From positions 1-57,735 of the forward strand of contig JBEIEP010000021.1 of NCBI GenBank assembly GCA_040382935.1: a stretch of DNA of 57,735 nt. Reading direction: 5' to 3'. The position numbers were made by a program, and so were the translations under genes. The stretch comes from JALQUL01 sp040382935 (GTDB lineage Bacteria > Pseudomonadota > Gammaproteobacteria > Burkholderiales > Burkholderiaceae_C). Each line of letters begins with the position of its first letter. Position 1 is the stretch's first letter. Shown piece after piece: positions 24,891-33,410 of this stretch. Under the pieces are notes generated by a model. That model was not told the DNA's origin and made no database searches. It was given only the letters and a program-made list of their open reading frames with translations.

Positions 24891-25580
24891 CTAATAATGC
24901 GGCGGCGTAATCACCCAAAGCACCTGGGTGGGTGTTTTGCCGGTGTTGGCGCAGCGGTGTTCTTCGGTGCTTTTGAACGAAAAGCTGTCGCCTGCATTCA
25001 GCACAAAATGGCGGCCTGATACCCATAGTTCTAAACGGCCCGCCAGTACCAAACCGGCCTCTGCGCCGTCGTGCGAATAGTTCTCGCTATCGGCACCCGG
25101 TTGCAAGGTGCTTACCAACAATTCCAGCGGGCCGCTTAGGTTGGGTGAGAGCAATTCTTCGGTAATGCCAAGGCCGGTAAACGACATTTTGCGGCGGTTG
25201 TTGGCGCGTACGACCACATCCCGTTCACCAGGGTCGCCGTCGTTGGCGTTCTGGAAAAACCAGTTCATGTGCACGCCCAGCACGTCGCTAATTTTTTTGA
25301 GTACACCAATGGGCAGGCGCGACTGGTTGCGCTCGAGTTGGCTGAGGTAACCCACCGAGATGCTCACCTTTTGCGCCACCTCTTTAAGGGTTAAGCCTTT
25401 GATAATGCGCAGCTCGCGGATCTGCTCGCCAATGGCCGCTTGTGGGTCTACGGGCGTGGTGTCTTGCCAGTCGGGTTGCACAGGCGTTGATGCGGCCACT
25501 TTTTCAACGCGGCGAGCCACCCCAATGTCCTTTTTAGCGGGGGACTTGGGCACAGGCAAGCGTTGTTTGAGCAAGGCCAT
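24891..25580 (-). CDS. XRE-family regulator with C-terminal cupin domain
   Basis: A 229-residue protein with a helix-turn-helix (residues about 52-106; GLTLKEVAQKVSISVGYLSQ with LERNQ) and a cupin ligand domain (about 155-226; HDGAEAGLVLAGRLELWVSG, GDSFSF). This architecture (PuuR/SutR-like) controls amine, polyamine or sulfur-compound catabolism. It is 28 bases downstream of the first dimethylglycine-dehydrogenase-like gene on the same strand, so it is probably autoregulated within that operon and acts on the divergent promoter at 28101-28137. It ends convergently, 21 bases from uppP. Confidence 0.85.
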   Translation of the reverse strand: MALLKQRLPVPKSPAKKDIGVARRVEKVAASTPVQPDWQDTTPVDPQAAIGEQIRELRIIKGLTLKEVAQKVSISVGYLSQLERNQSRLPIGVLKKISDVLGVHMNWFFQNANDGDPGERDVVVRANNRRKMSFTGLGITEELLSPNLSGPLELLVSTLQPGADSENYSHDGAEAGLVLAGRLELWVSGRHFVLNAGDSFSFKSTEEHRCANTGKTPTQVLWVITPPHY

Positions 25581-25608
25581 GGAGAGTCACTAGGGTTGGG
25601 GGTGCCAA

Positions 25609-28062
25609 TCAGATTTTGATACGCGCGTTGGTGGGGTCGTACCACCCGGCCAACGAGGCCTTGGCGGTGTAGCGCACGGTGGCCACCTCGATTTCGTAGT
25701 GGGCGTTTAGCAGGTAATCGTTATCGGCCAAGCCATCCGGGTTGGTCACATAGCCCATGCCCAAGGACTGGCCCAGGGTATGGCCAAACATACCCGACGA
25801 GATGCGTCCCACAATCACCCCATTGCGCAAAATCGGCTCGTTGTGATAGAGCAGGGGGGTGGGGTCGTCCAGCGCAAATTGCACCAAGCGGCGGTTTAAG
25901 CCTTGCGCTTTTTGGGCCAACAGGGCTTCTTTGCCGATAAACCCATCGGGCTTGTTCCAGGCCACCACAAAACCCAGGCCACCTTGTAGGGGCGAGTCCT
26001 CGTCGCTGATGTCATGGCCCCAATGGCGATAGCCTTTTTCCATACGCAAAGAGTTTAGCGCGTGGTAGCCCGCCAGTTTCATGCCCATGGGCTCACCGGC
26101 GGCCATCAAGGCGTCAAACACGCCAGCGGCAAACTCGGTGGGGATGTACAACTCCCAACCCAGTTCGCCCACGTAGGTGATGCGGCTGGCGCGCACGCGG
26201 GCGTAGGCCAAATCAATGATTTGCGAGGTGCCAAAAGGGAAAGCCTCGTGGGATATGTCCGCATCGGTCAGTTGCGACAAAATGCTCCGCGCCTTGGGGC
26301 CCATGATGCTGAGCACAGCCATGCCCGAGCTAATGTCGGTGGCGTAGGCCCGTGCGTCTTGCGGGATGTTCTTTTGCAACCAAGAAAAATCATGACCTTG
26401 GGTGGCGCAGGCCGTCACGATCAGGTACCGGTCGGCCGCTTCACGGGTCACCGTCAGGTCGGCCTCTATGCCGCCGCGTTCATTGAGCCATTGGGTGTAG
26501 ACCAGCTTGCCCACGGGCACCGACACGTTGTTGGCGCAAATGCGATTCAGTGCTTTTTCTGCGTCTGGCCCTTGCAACAAGAATTTGGCAAACGAGGACT
26601 GGTCAAACAGACCGGCTGCGGTGCGCACAGCTTGGTGTTCGGCACCCGAATAGTCAAACCAGTTTTGCCTGCCATAGCTGTATTCGTACTCGGCTTTTTG
26701 CCCAGCGGGCGCAAACCAGTTGGGCCGCTCAAAACCCGCCACTTCACCAAAGCAGGCGCCCCGTGCCAACAGGCGGTCGTGCAGCACCGAGCGGCGCACA
26801 CCCCGCGCCGTAGCAGCTTGCCTAAACGGCCAGTGCATGTCGTACAACAGGCCCAGGGTTTCAACCGTGCGGTCACGCAGGTAATGCTTGTTGCGCTGGA
26901 ACGGGGCCACACGCCGAATATCCACATCCCACAAATCCATAGGGGGGTGGCCGTCCATCACCCAGTCGGCCAGCACCTTACCGGCACCGCCTGCCGATTG
27001 AATGCCAATCGAGTTAAACCCTGCCGCCACAAAAAGATTTTTGACCTCTGGCGTTTCGCCCAGCAGGTAGCGGTCGTCGGGCGTGAAGCTCTCGGGGCCG
27101 TTAAAAAACAGGTTAATGCCCACGTTGGCCAGCGCTGGGGTGCGGTGCACGGCGGCGTTGAGCAAGGGCTCGATATGGTCCAGGTCGTCGGGCAAGGAAT
27201 CAAAGCAAAACGACTCGGGGATGCCCTTCATGCCCCAGGGCTTGGCCACTGGCTCAAACCAACCCACCAACAACTTGCCCGCATCCTCTTTGAAGTAGGC
27301 GCAGCCATCGGGGTCGCGCATTACCGGCAGGTCGGCATGCAGGCCTGCCATGGGCTCAGTAACGATGTAAAAGTGTTCGGCCGCGTGCAGTGGCACGGTG
27401 GTGCCCGCTTTGGCACCCAGCTCATGGGCCCACATGCCCGCGCAGTTAATCACCACATCGGCCTTGATATCGCCTTGGTCGGTGGCCACGCCCACGGCTT
27501 TGCCGTTCTCCACAATGATGCGATCCACCTTGGTGTTTTCAAAAATCTTGGCCCCCCGGCTTTTGGCACCTTTGGCCAAGGCCTGCGTGGTGTCTATGGG
27601 GTTGGTGCGCCCGTCTTTGGGCAAGAACACACCACCCACCACATCGCTGGTGGTCACGCCGGGCCAACGCTCGGCAATTTGGGCGGGGGTCAAGGTATGC
27701 ACTTCTAAGCCAAAGCACTTGGCCATAGAGGCCCCACGCAGCAACTCTTCCATACGCGCGCCGTGCGTGGCAATCGACATAGAGCCGGTTTGTCTAAAGC
27801 CGGTGGCCTGTCCGGTTTCTTTTTCGAGCGAGGCATACAGGCCCGTGGTGTACTGCGCCAAGCGCGTGAGGTTGTAGGTGGCGCGCAGTTGGCCCACCAA
27901 ACCAGCAGCGTGCCAAGTGGTGCCGCAGGTGAGCTGTTTGCGCTCTAGCAACACCACGTTTTGGCAGCCCCGCAGCGTAAGGTGATAGGCCACGCTACAG
28001 CCCACAATGCCGCCCCCCACAATGACGACGTTGGCATGGGAGGGTAAAGTATTTGAAGTCAT
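25609..28062 (-). CDS. Dimethylglycine/sarcosine dehydrogenase-like flavoprotein (DAO-GcvT fusion)
   Basis: An 817-residue, full-length protein. The N-terminal FAD-binding DAO domain has VVIVGGGIVGCSVAYHL and TCGTTWHAAGL, whose His is the covalent FAD site in dimethylglycine dehydrogenase. Next come the FAO_M linker (about 370-425) and GcvT plus GcvT_C folate-binding domains (about 430-810; YVGELGWELYIPTEFA, SLRMEKGYRHWGHD). Such enzymes oxidatively demethylate N-methyl amines and pass the one-carbon unit to tetrahydrofolate. It is divergent from a paralogue and an MttB-family gene. The exact substrate (dimethylglycine, sarcosine or related) is not determined. Confidence 0.88.
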   Translation of the reverse strand: MTSNTLPSHANVVIVGGGIVGCSVAYHLTLRGCQNVVLLERKQLTCGTTWHAAGLVGQLRATYNLTRLAQYTTGLYASLEKETGQATGFRQTGSMSIATHGARMEELLRGASMAKCFGLEVHTLTPAQIAERWPGVTTSDVVGGVFLPKDGRTNPIDTTQALAKGAKSRGAKIFENTKVDRIIVENGKAVGVATDQGDIKADVVINCAGMWAHELGAKAGTTVPLHAAEHFYIVTEPMAGLHADLPVMRDPDGCAYFKEDAGKLLVGWFEPVAKPWGMKGIPESFCFDSLPDDLDHIEPLLNAAVHRTPALANVGINLFFNGPESFTPDDRYLLGETPEVKNLFVAAGFNSIGIQSAGGAGKVLADWVMDGHPPMDLWDVDIRRVAPFQRNKHYLRDRTVETLGLLYDMHWPFRQAATARGVRRSVLHDRLLARGACFGEVAGFERPNWFAPAGQKAEYEYSYGRQNWFDYSGAEHQAVRTAAGLFDQSSFAKFLLQGPDAEKALNRICANNVSVPVGKLVYTQWLNERGGIEADLTVTREAADRYLIVTACATQGHDFSWLQKNIPQDARAYATDISSGMAVLSIMGPKARSILSQLTDADISHEAFPFGTSQIIDLAYARVRASRITYVGELGWELYIPTEFAAGVFDALMAAGEPMGMKLAGYHALNSLRMEKGYRHWGHDISDEDSPLQGGLGFVVAWNKPDGFIGKEALLAQKAQGLNRRLVQFALDDPTPLLYHNEPILRNGVIVGRISSGMFGHTLGQSLGMGYVTNPDGLADNDYLLNAHYEIEVATVRYTAKASLAGWYDPTNARIKI

Positions 28063-28100
28063 AGTGGCCTTTGTTGCGGTGGGCTAAATTATTGCGGCTG

Positions 28101-28137
28101 ATTATATGGACATGAAAAATTAATGCCAAATTTCATG
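28101..28137 (-). promoter_or_regulatory. Promoter and operator of the divergent methylamine cluster
   Basis: The minus-strand promoter has -35 TTGGCA (28129-28124), a 17-bp spacer and a perfect -10 TATAAT (28106-28101). Overlapping it is the inverted repeat CATGAAA (28111-28117) / TTTCATG (28131-28137), a good candidate operator for the XRE-cupin regulator. For the plus-strand genes only a -10-like TACAAT (28147-28152) is visible without a good -35, suggesting activation. Confidence 0.6.
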
Positions 28138-28232
28138 GCGATTGCCTACAATGAATGTTGAGCAGAGTGGCTAAGTTGGGTGGTTACAGCACCACCGATT
28201 GGGCGCGTGGATAACCGAACAAGGGGCAGCGA

Positions 28233-30660
28233 ATGACTGAGCATGTCAAAGTGGTGGTGATAGGCGGGGGCGTGGTGGGCTGCAGTTGTCTGTACCACTT
28301 GGCCAAAATGGGCCTTAAAGATGTCTTGCTACTCGAGCGCGACGAACTGACCAGTGGCTCCACCTGGCACGCCGCGGGCAATCTGCCCACCTTCTCCACC
28401 AGTTGGAGTATCTTGAAGTTGCAAAAGTACTCGGCCTCGTTGTACCGCGAATTGGCCAAGTCCGAAACCGACCCCATCAACTACCACCTCACCGGCTCGG
28501 TGCGGCTGGCCCATACGCAAAACCGTATGGACGAATTTATGCACGTCAAAAGCATGGCCAAAGCCAATGGCTTGGACTACGACATTTTGTCGCCTGCTGA
28601 CCTCAAAGCCATTTACCCCTTTATCGAAACCCACGACCTCAAGGGTGCGCTGTGGGACCCCTTGGATGGCGACATTGACCCCTCTCAACTCACGCAGGCA
28701 TTGGCCAGGGCTGCCCGCCAAGAAGGCGGTGTGATTCGCCGCCAAACCCGCGTGACCGCCTTGGCACAAAAAGCCAACGGGCATTGGCTGGTGACCACTG
28801 ACAAAGGCCAGATTGAAGCCGAGATTGTGGTGAACGCCGCAGGCTACCGTGCCGCTGAGGTCATGAAAATGGTAGGCCGCCACTTGCCCCTGGCCGTGAT
28901 GAGCCACCAGTACCTGGTGACCGAAGACGTGCCCGAACTGGTGGCCCGTGGTGCCGCCCGCCTGCCCCTGCTGCGCGACCCCGACACCTCGTACTACCTG
29001 CGCCAAGAGCGCGAAGGCTTTATCTTGGGCCCCTACGAATGGAAGGCCACACCCATGTGGTTGGACGGCATGCCCGATGACTTTGCCAACCAATTGTGGA
29101 ACGACGACTTTGAGCGCTTAGAGCCTTACATTGAAGACGCAATGGCCCGCGTGCCGGTTCTGGGCAAAGCAGGCATCAAACGCGGTGTGAACGGCCCCAT
29201 TCCCTATTCGCCCGATGGCAACCCCTACATTGGCCCAGAGCCTGGCTTAAAGAACTTTTTCCATTGCAACAACTTTAGCTTTGGCATTACGCAAGCCGGT
29301 GGTGCAGGCAAGGCCTTGGCCGAGTGGGTGATAGACGGCAAGCCCGAGTGGGACTTGTGGAACCTAGAGCGCCGCCGCTATGGTGACTGCGCCACCACCG
29401 CTTACACCGTGGCCAAGGCCGTTGAGGTGTACCAAAACGAATACGCCTCGTCCTTTCCGTACGAAGAGCGCGACGCGGGCCGCCCGCTGGCTTGCTCGCC
29501 CCTGTACGACACCCTCAAAGCCAAGGGCGCACGTTTTGGCGCACGGGGTGGCTACGAGCGTGCGGTGTACTTTGACCTGGCCGGAGAACTGGGCCCAGAA
29601 AAACTCTCTTTTAGGCGCGAAAGCATTTGGCACGGTGTGGTGGCGCAAGAGGTGCAGGCCGTGCGCGAACGTGTGGGTATTTTGGACTTGGCCGGGTTTA
29701 CCAAACTCGAGCTTAAAGGCACAGGCGCGGCCGCGCACTTAGACCGCTTAACCTGCTCCAAGCTGCCCAAGGTGGGCCGGGTGTCTTTGGCCTATGCCCT
29801 GACCGATGACGGCAAGCTGTGGAGCGAGTTCACCATCACCCGCTTGGGCGAGGACCACTTCTATATCATCAGCGCCGCCATTGCACTTAGCCATGATTTG
29901 GACTTGCTGCGCAAAGACCTGCCAGAAGGTAGCCCCATCACCGTTACCGATCTAAGCGCCAAGTTTGGCTCCTTAATCGTGGCTGGCCCACGCGCCCGTG
30001 AGGTGCTCAGCCAAGTCACCAGCGCCGATTTAAGCAACGCCGCATTCCCTTGGTTGAGCGCCAAAGAAATCACCACTGTGGCAGGCAACATGCTGGCCAT
30101 GCGGGTGAACTATGTGGGCGAGTTGGGCTGGGAACTGCACGCCCCCCTTGGCCGCCATGCCCGCGCTGTACGCTGCCATCATTAAGGCCGGTGAGGCCTT
30201 TGGTATTCGCGACTTTGGCATGTACGCCATGGACAGCCTGCGCATCGACAAATGCTACCGTGGCTGGAAGAGCGACCTTGAAAGCGGCTACACCCCCCTA
30301 GAGGCCTCGCTAGACCGTTTTGTGGATGTCACCAAGGCCGATTTTGTAGGACGCGACGCCCTGCTGGCAGAACACGCCAGAGGCCCCGCCCAACGCTTTG
30401 TGCCCCTGGTGTTTGACGAAGACGGCGACGCCGAACCGCCGTACTGCGCCCAAGTGTTTGACGGCACAACCAACGTAGGCCTAACCACCTCTGGCGTGTG
30501 GAGCCATACCTTGAACAAGAGCGTAGCACTGGCCTATGTGCGGGCCGATTTGGCCACGCCGGGCACCGCTTTGCAGGTGAATGTGCTGGGCCAAATGCGC
30601 CGCGCCACCGTGCAGGCCGAACCCTTGTTTGATCCCACCAACGCCAAGTTGCGGGCTTAG
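28233..30660 (+). pseudogene. Second dimethylglycine dehydrogenase-like gene, frameshifted in a C6 tract
   Basis: The domain order is the same as in the minus-strand paralogue: FAD fold (VVVIGGGVVGCSCLYHLAKM), SGSTWHAAGN covalent-FAD motif, FAO_M and GcvT. The first frame runs to a stop at 30185; the rest (LAAMPALYAAIIKAGEAFG to the end) continues in another frame to 30660. The break is at 30142-30147: six C where five would give the continuous reading GELGWELHAPLAAMPALY. Everything else looks intact, including GcvT_C, so this is a very recent mutation, a slippage-prone site or a sequencing error. The 650-residue product would lack most of the folate domain. Confidence 0.85.
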
Positions 30661-30702
30661 TTGGCCGCCGTTTTTAACGCACCCCTTACTTTCAGGAATC
30701 CT

Positions 30703-32283
30703 ATGACCGACGCCACCGCCACCATTGAAACCGCCGCCCCTTTGCAAAAACGTGGCGGTGCCCGTGAAGCCCGCCGCGCTGCCCGTGCCGCACCACTGCC
30801 CGACAGCCTGCGTCCCGTGCGCCCCGGCATGGAAGGCGGGCGTTACAAGCCCTTGTCAGACGCCGATGTCCTCAAAATCCACCACGCTGCCTTAGACGCG
30901 CTAGAGCACATCGGTTTTGCCGATGCCACCCCCAGCGGCATTGAGTACATGACCCGTGCCGGTGCGGTGCTGCGCTCCGACGGTCGATTGGTATTTCCTC
31001 GTGCTTTGGTAGAAGACACCGTGGCCAACGCGGGCCGCAAGTTCACCCTGCACGGGCAAGACCCCAAGCACGACATGGAGCCCTGGGGCAACAAGGTGTA
31101 CTTTGGTACAGCAGGGGCCGCGGTCAATATCGTGGATGGTGTTACTGGTGACTACCGCGAGTCCAATACCCAAGACCTCTACAACATTGCCCGCGTGGTG
31201 GACACGCTGGAACACATCCACTTTTACCAACGCTCGGTGGTGTGCCGCGATTTGGCCGACCCCCTTGAGATGGACTTTAATACCTGCTATGCCAGCGTGA
31301 TGGGCACCACCAAACACGTGGGCTCCAGCTGGGTAGACCCAGCCCACTTGGCTCTTAGCCTTGAGATGCTGCACATGATTGCAGGTGGTGAAGACAAATG
31401 GCGCGCCCGCCCCTTTGTGAGCCAATCCAACTGCTTTGTCGTGCCCCCCATGAAGTTCGCCACCGACGCCTGCCGTTGCCTAGAAATGGCCGTAGAGGGC
31501 GGCATGCCCGTGCTGCTGCTGTCGGCAGGTCAGGCCGGTGCCACAGCGCCCGCTTCTATCAGCGGTGCATTGGTGCAAGAAGTGGCCGAGTGCTTGGCCG
31601 GTTTGGTGTATGTCAACTCCATCAAAAAGGGTGCCCCTGCCATTTTTGGCACCTGGTGTTTTGTGTCCGACCTGCGCACCGGTGCCATGTCGGGCGGCAG
31701 CCCAGAGCAGGCGCTGCTCTCTGCGGCCAGCGCCCAGTTGTCGCGCTTTTACGACCTCACCGGTGGCACCGCCTCGGGCATGTGCGACAGCAAGTACCCC
31801 GACGTACAAGCCGGCTCCGAAAAAGGCTACAACCACGCCCTGGTGGGCAACGCCGGTGCCAATCTGATTTACGAATCGGCCGGTATGTTGGCCAGTTTGT
31901 TGGGTTTCTCTTTAGAGTCCCTGCTCATCGACAACGACATCATTGGCGCAGTGCAACGCACCATACGCGGCATTGAGGTCAACGACGAGGCCATCTCGCT
32001 AGAGACCATACGCAAAGTTTGTATCGAAGGCCCTGGCCACTACCTAGGCTCTGAGCAAACCCTGCAACTCATGCAAAAAGATTACATCTACCCCATCATA
32101 GGCAACCGCGCCAGCCCCAACCAGTGGGACGAGCAGGGCAGACCCACCTCGATGCAAACCGCCGCCCGCCGCCTGAACGCCATCTTAGAGAGCCACTACC
32201 CCCGCCACGTGAGCAGCGCCATCGACGACGCCATTCGCGCCAAGTTCCCGGTGCGTTTGCGGCTGGATCAGATGGGGCGATAA
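30703..32283 (+). CDS. MttB-family (trimethylamine/betaine) methyltransferase, non-pyrrolysine type
   Basis: A 526-residue TIM-barrel-like protein of the MttB superfamily (ALEHIGFADATPSGIEYMTR, GTAGAAVNIVDG, VGNAGANLIYESAGM, GPGHYLGSEQTL). No in-frame TAG is present, so it belongs to the non-pyrrolysine branch whose characterised members demethylate glycine betaine or related quaternary amines and methylate a corrinoid protein. ATG 30703 has AGGAA five bases ahead. It follows the flavoprotein gene by 42 bases. No corrinoid protein (MttC/MtgC) or reactivase gene is in the window, so its methyl acceptor is unclear. Confidence 0.85.
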   Translation: MTDATATIETAAPLQKRGGAREARRAARAAPLPDSLRPVRPGMEGGRYKPLSDADVLKIHHAALDALEHIGFADATPSGIEYMTRAGAVLRSDGRLVFPRALVEDTVANAGRKFTLHGQDPKHDMEPWGNKVYFGTAGAAVNIVDGVTGDYRESNTQDLYNIARVVDTLEHIHFYQRSVVCRDLADPLEMDFNTCYASVMGTTKHVGSSWVDPAHLALSLEMLHMIAGGEDKWRARPFVSQSNCFVVPPMKFATDACRCLEMAVEGGMPVLLLSAGQAGATAPASISGALVQEVAECLAGLVYVNSIKKGAPAIFGTWCFVSDLRTGAMSGGSPEQALLSAASAQLSRFYDLTGGTASGMCDSKYPDVQAGSEKGYNHALVGNAGANLIYESAGMLASLLGFSLESLLIDNDIIGAVQRTIRGIEVNDEAISLETIRKVCIEGPGHYLGSEQTLQLMQKDYIYPIIGNRASPNQWDEQGRPTSMQTAARRLNAILESHYPRHVSSAIDDAIRAKFPVRLRLDQMGR

Positions 32284-32332
32284 AGGCGCTGGCGGGCTGC
32301 TGCGCTTTTGATTGCGTGCAGGTTCAAATACG

Positions 32333-32356
32333 GGCCACCTTTGTGCCAAAGTGGCC
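32333..32356. terminator. Hairpin downstream of the MttB gene
   Basis: GGCCAC-C-TTTG (32333-32343) pairs with CAAAGTGGCC (32347-32356) around a TGC loop, with one bulged base. No T-run follows, so it may be a weak terminator or mRNA end structure. The rest of 32284-32582 holds only the small minus-strand frame listed next. Confidence 0.4.
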
Positions 32357-32378
32357 AGTTAAAGGCTTCTCCAATCTT

Positions 32379-32564
32379 TTATTTGTGGCATACGGGCATG
32401 GGCGCATTGAGGTTGTTTTTGAGGTCCCCCACCCATTGGCTAAACTCTTCTTGGGTGATATGAAGCCCGATGGCGCGGTAGTGGGCTCTAGACTGCTGAG
32501 CCACTTCAATCCAGCGCTTTTCTACTTCCGCTTTGTGGAGATCGGTGTTGGTGGCATCCTGCAT
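32379..32564 (-). pseudogene. 61-codon frame resembling the C-terminal half of a CopG/ParD-type antitoxin
   Basis: The product contains EVEKRWIEVAQQSRAHYRAI then GLHITQEEFSQWVGDL and ends PMPVCHK. The pattern of a YxxTGLHxTxEE segment and a P-x-CH ending recalls the tails of some ribbon-helix-helix antitoxins. The DNA-binding N-terminal part is missing and no toxin gene follows. It starts 18 bases after the Anbu stop. It may be a remnant or a chance frame. Confidence 0.3.
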
Positions 32565-32582
32565 GGTCTAGGTCCAATCGTC

Positions 32583-33410
32583 TTAAATCAAGCGCTCGGT
32601 GGCATTGGTGATTTTTTTCAGATTCTTAAATCGGCCCCCTTGCACCAGCAGCGGGATGTCGGTTTGGCCACCGTTCCACACGGGGTCTTCTATGCTGTCA
32701 AACACTTCGCGCAGCTTTTGGCCCCAACTGTTGTGCATCATCTGAAAATAGGGGTTGTCCTGGTCAATGCACACCACTTTGTCGGAGTGCAACTGGTCCA
32801 CCTCGTACACCACCATATCCAACGGCAAACCCACCGACAGGTTGGACTTGAGGGTGGAGTCCATGGACACCAAAGCGCATTTGGCTGCTTCGTCCAGCGC
32901 CGTATCGGGGGTGAGTACGCGGTCTAGCACGGGCTTGCCGTACTTGGATTCGCCAATCTGAAAATACGGCGTCTCAAACGTGGCTTCGATAAAGTTGCCC
33001 GGCGAGTACAGCTGGAACAAACGCATGGCCTCGCCTTTGATTTGCCCACCCAACACCATAGAGGCATTAAATTCGACCCCCGCGCTTTTAAGCGCTTCGG
33101 CATCACGCTCGTGCACCCGCCTGATGGCAGCGCCCAGCACACGTGCGGCGTCGTACATGCTGGTGGCGTTCCAGATGGTGATGGGTTCGCTCTCTGGCGT
33201 GTCTTTGATTTGCTCCACTTGTAGCAGCTCGCGCACCGATTGAGAAATGCTCAAATTACCGGCGGATAGCAACACCATAAAACGGTCGCCCGGCTTTTCG
33301 TAGACGATCATTTTTCTGAAGGTACTGATCTGGTCCAAGCCCGCGTTGGTGCGCGAGTCCGATAAAAAGACCAGGCCCGCTTTGAGTTTGATGGCAACAC
33401 AGTAAGTCAT
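32583..33410 (-). CDS. Anbu proteasome-like peptidase
   Basis: A 275-residue Ntn-hydrolase of the bacterial proteasome-type protease group (Anbu, HslV-related). The expected catalytic Thr2 directly follows the initiator Met (MTYCVAIKLKAGLVFLSDSR), and S/D/S-R-T-N-A-G is the family signature. Anbu forms ring or helical assemblies and is usually encoded with an alpha-E protein, a transglutaminase-like protease and an ATP-grasp enzyme; none is present here. Instead its ATG overlaps the mutS stop (ATGA), so it is translated from the mutS message. Confidence 0.85.
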   Translation of the reverse strand: MTYCVAIKLKAGLVFLSDSRTNAGLDQISTFRKMIVYEKPGDRFMVLLSAGNLSISQSVRELLQVEQIKDTPESEPITIWNATSMYDAARVLGAAIRRVHERDAEALKSAGVEFNASMVLGGQIKGEAMRLFQLYSPGNFIEATFETPYFQIGESKYGKPVLDRVLTPDTALDEAAKCALVSMDSTLKSNLSVGLPLDMVVYEVDQLHSDKVVCIDQDNPYFQMMHNSWGQKLREVFDSIEDPVWNGGQTDIPLLVQGGRFKNLKKITNATERLI

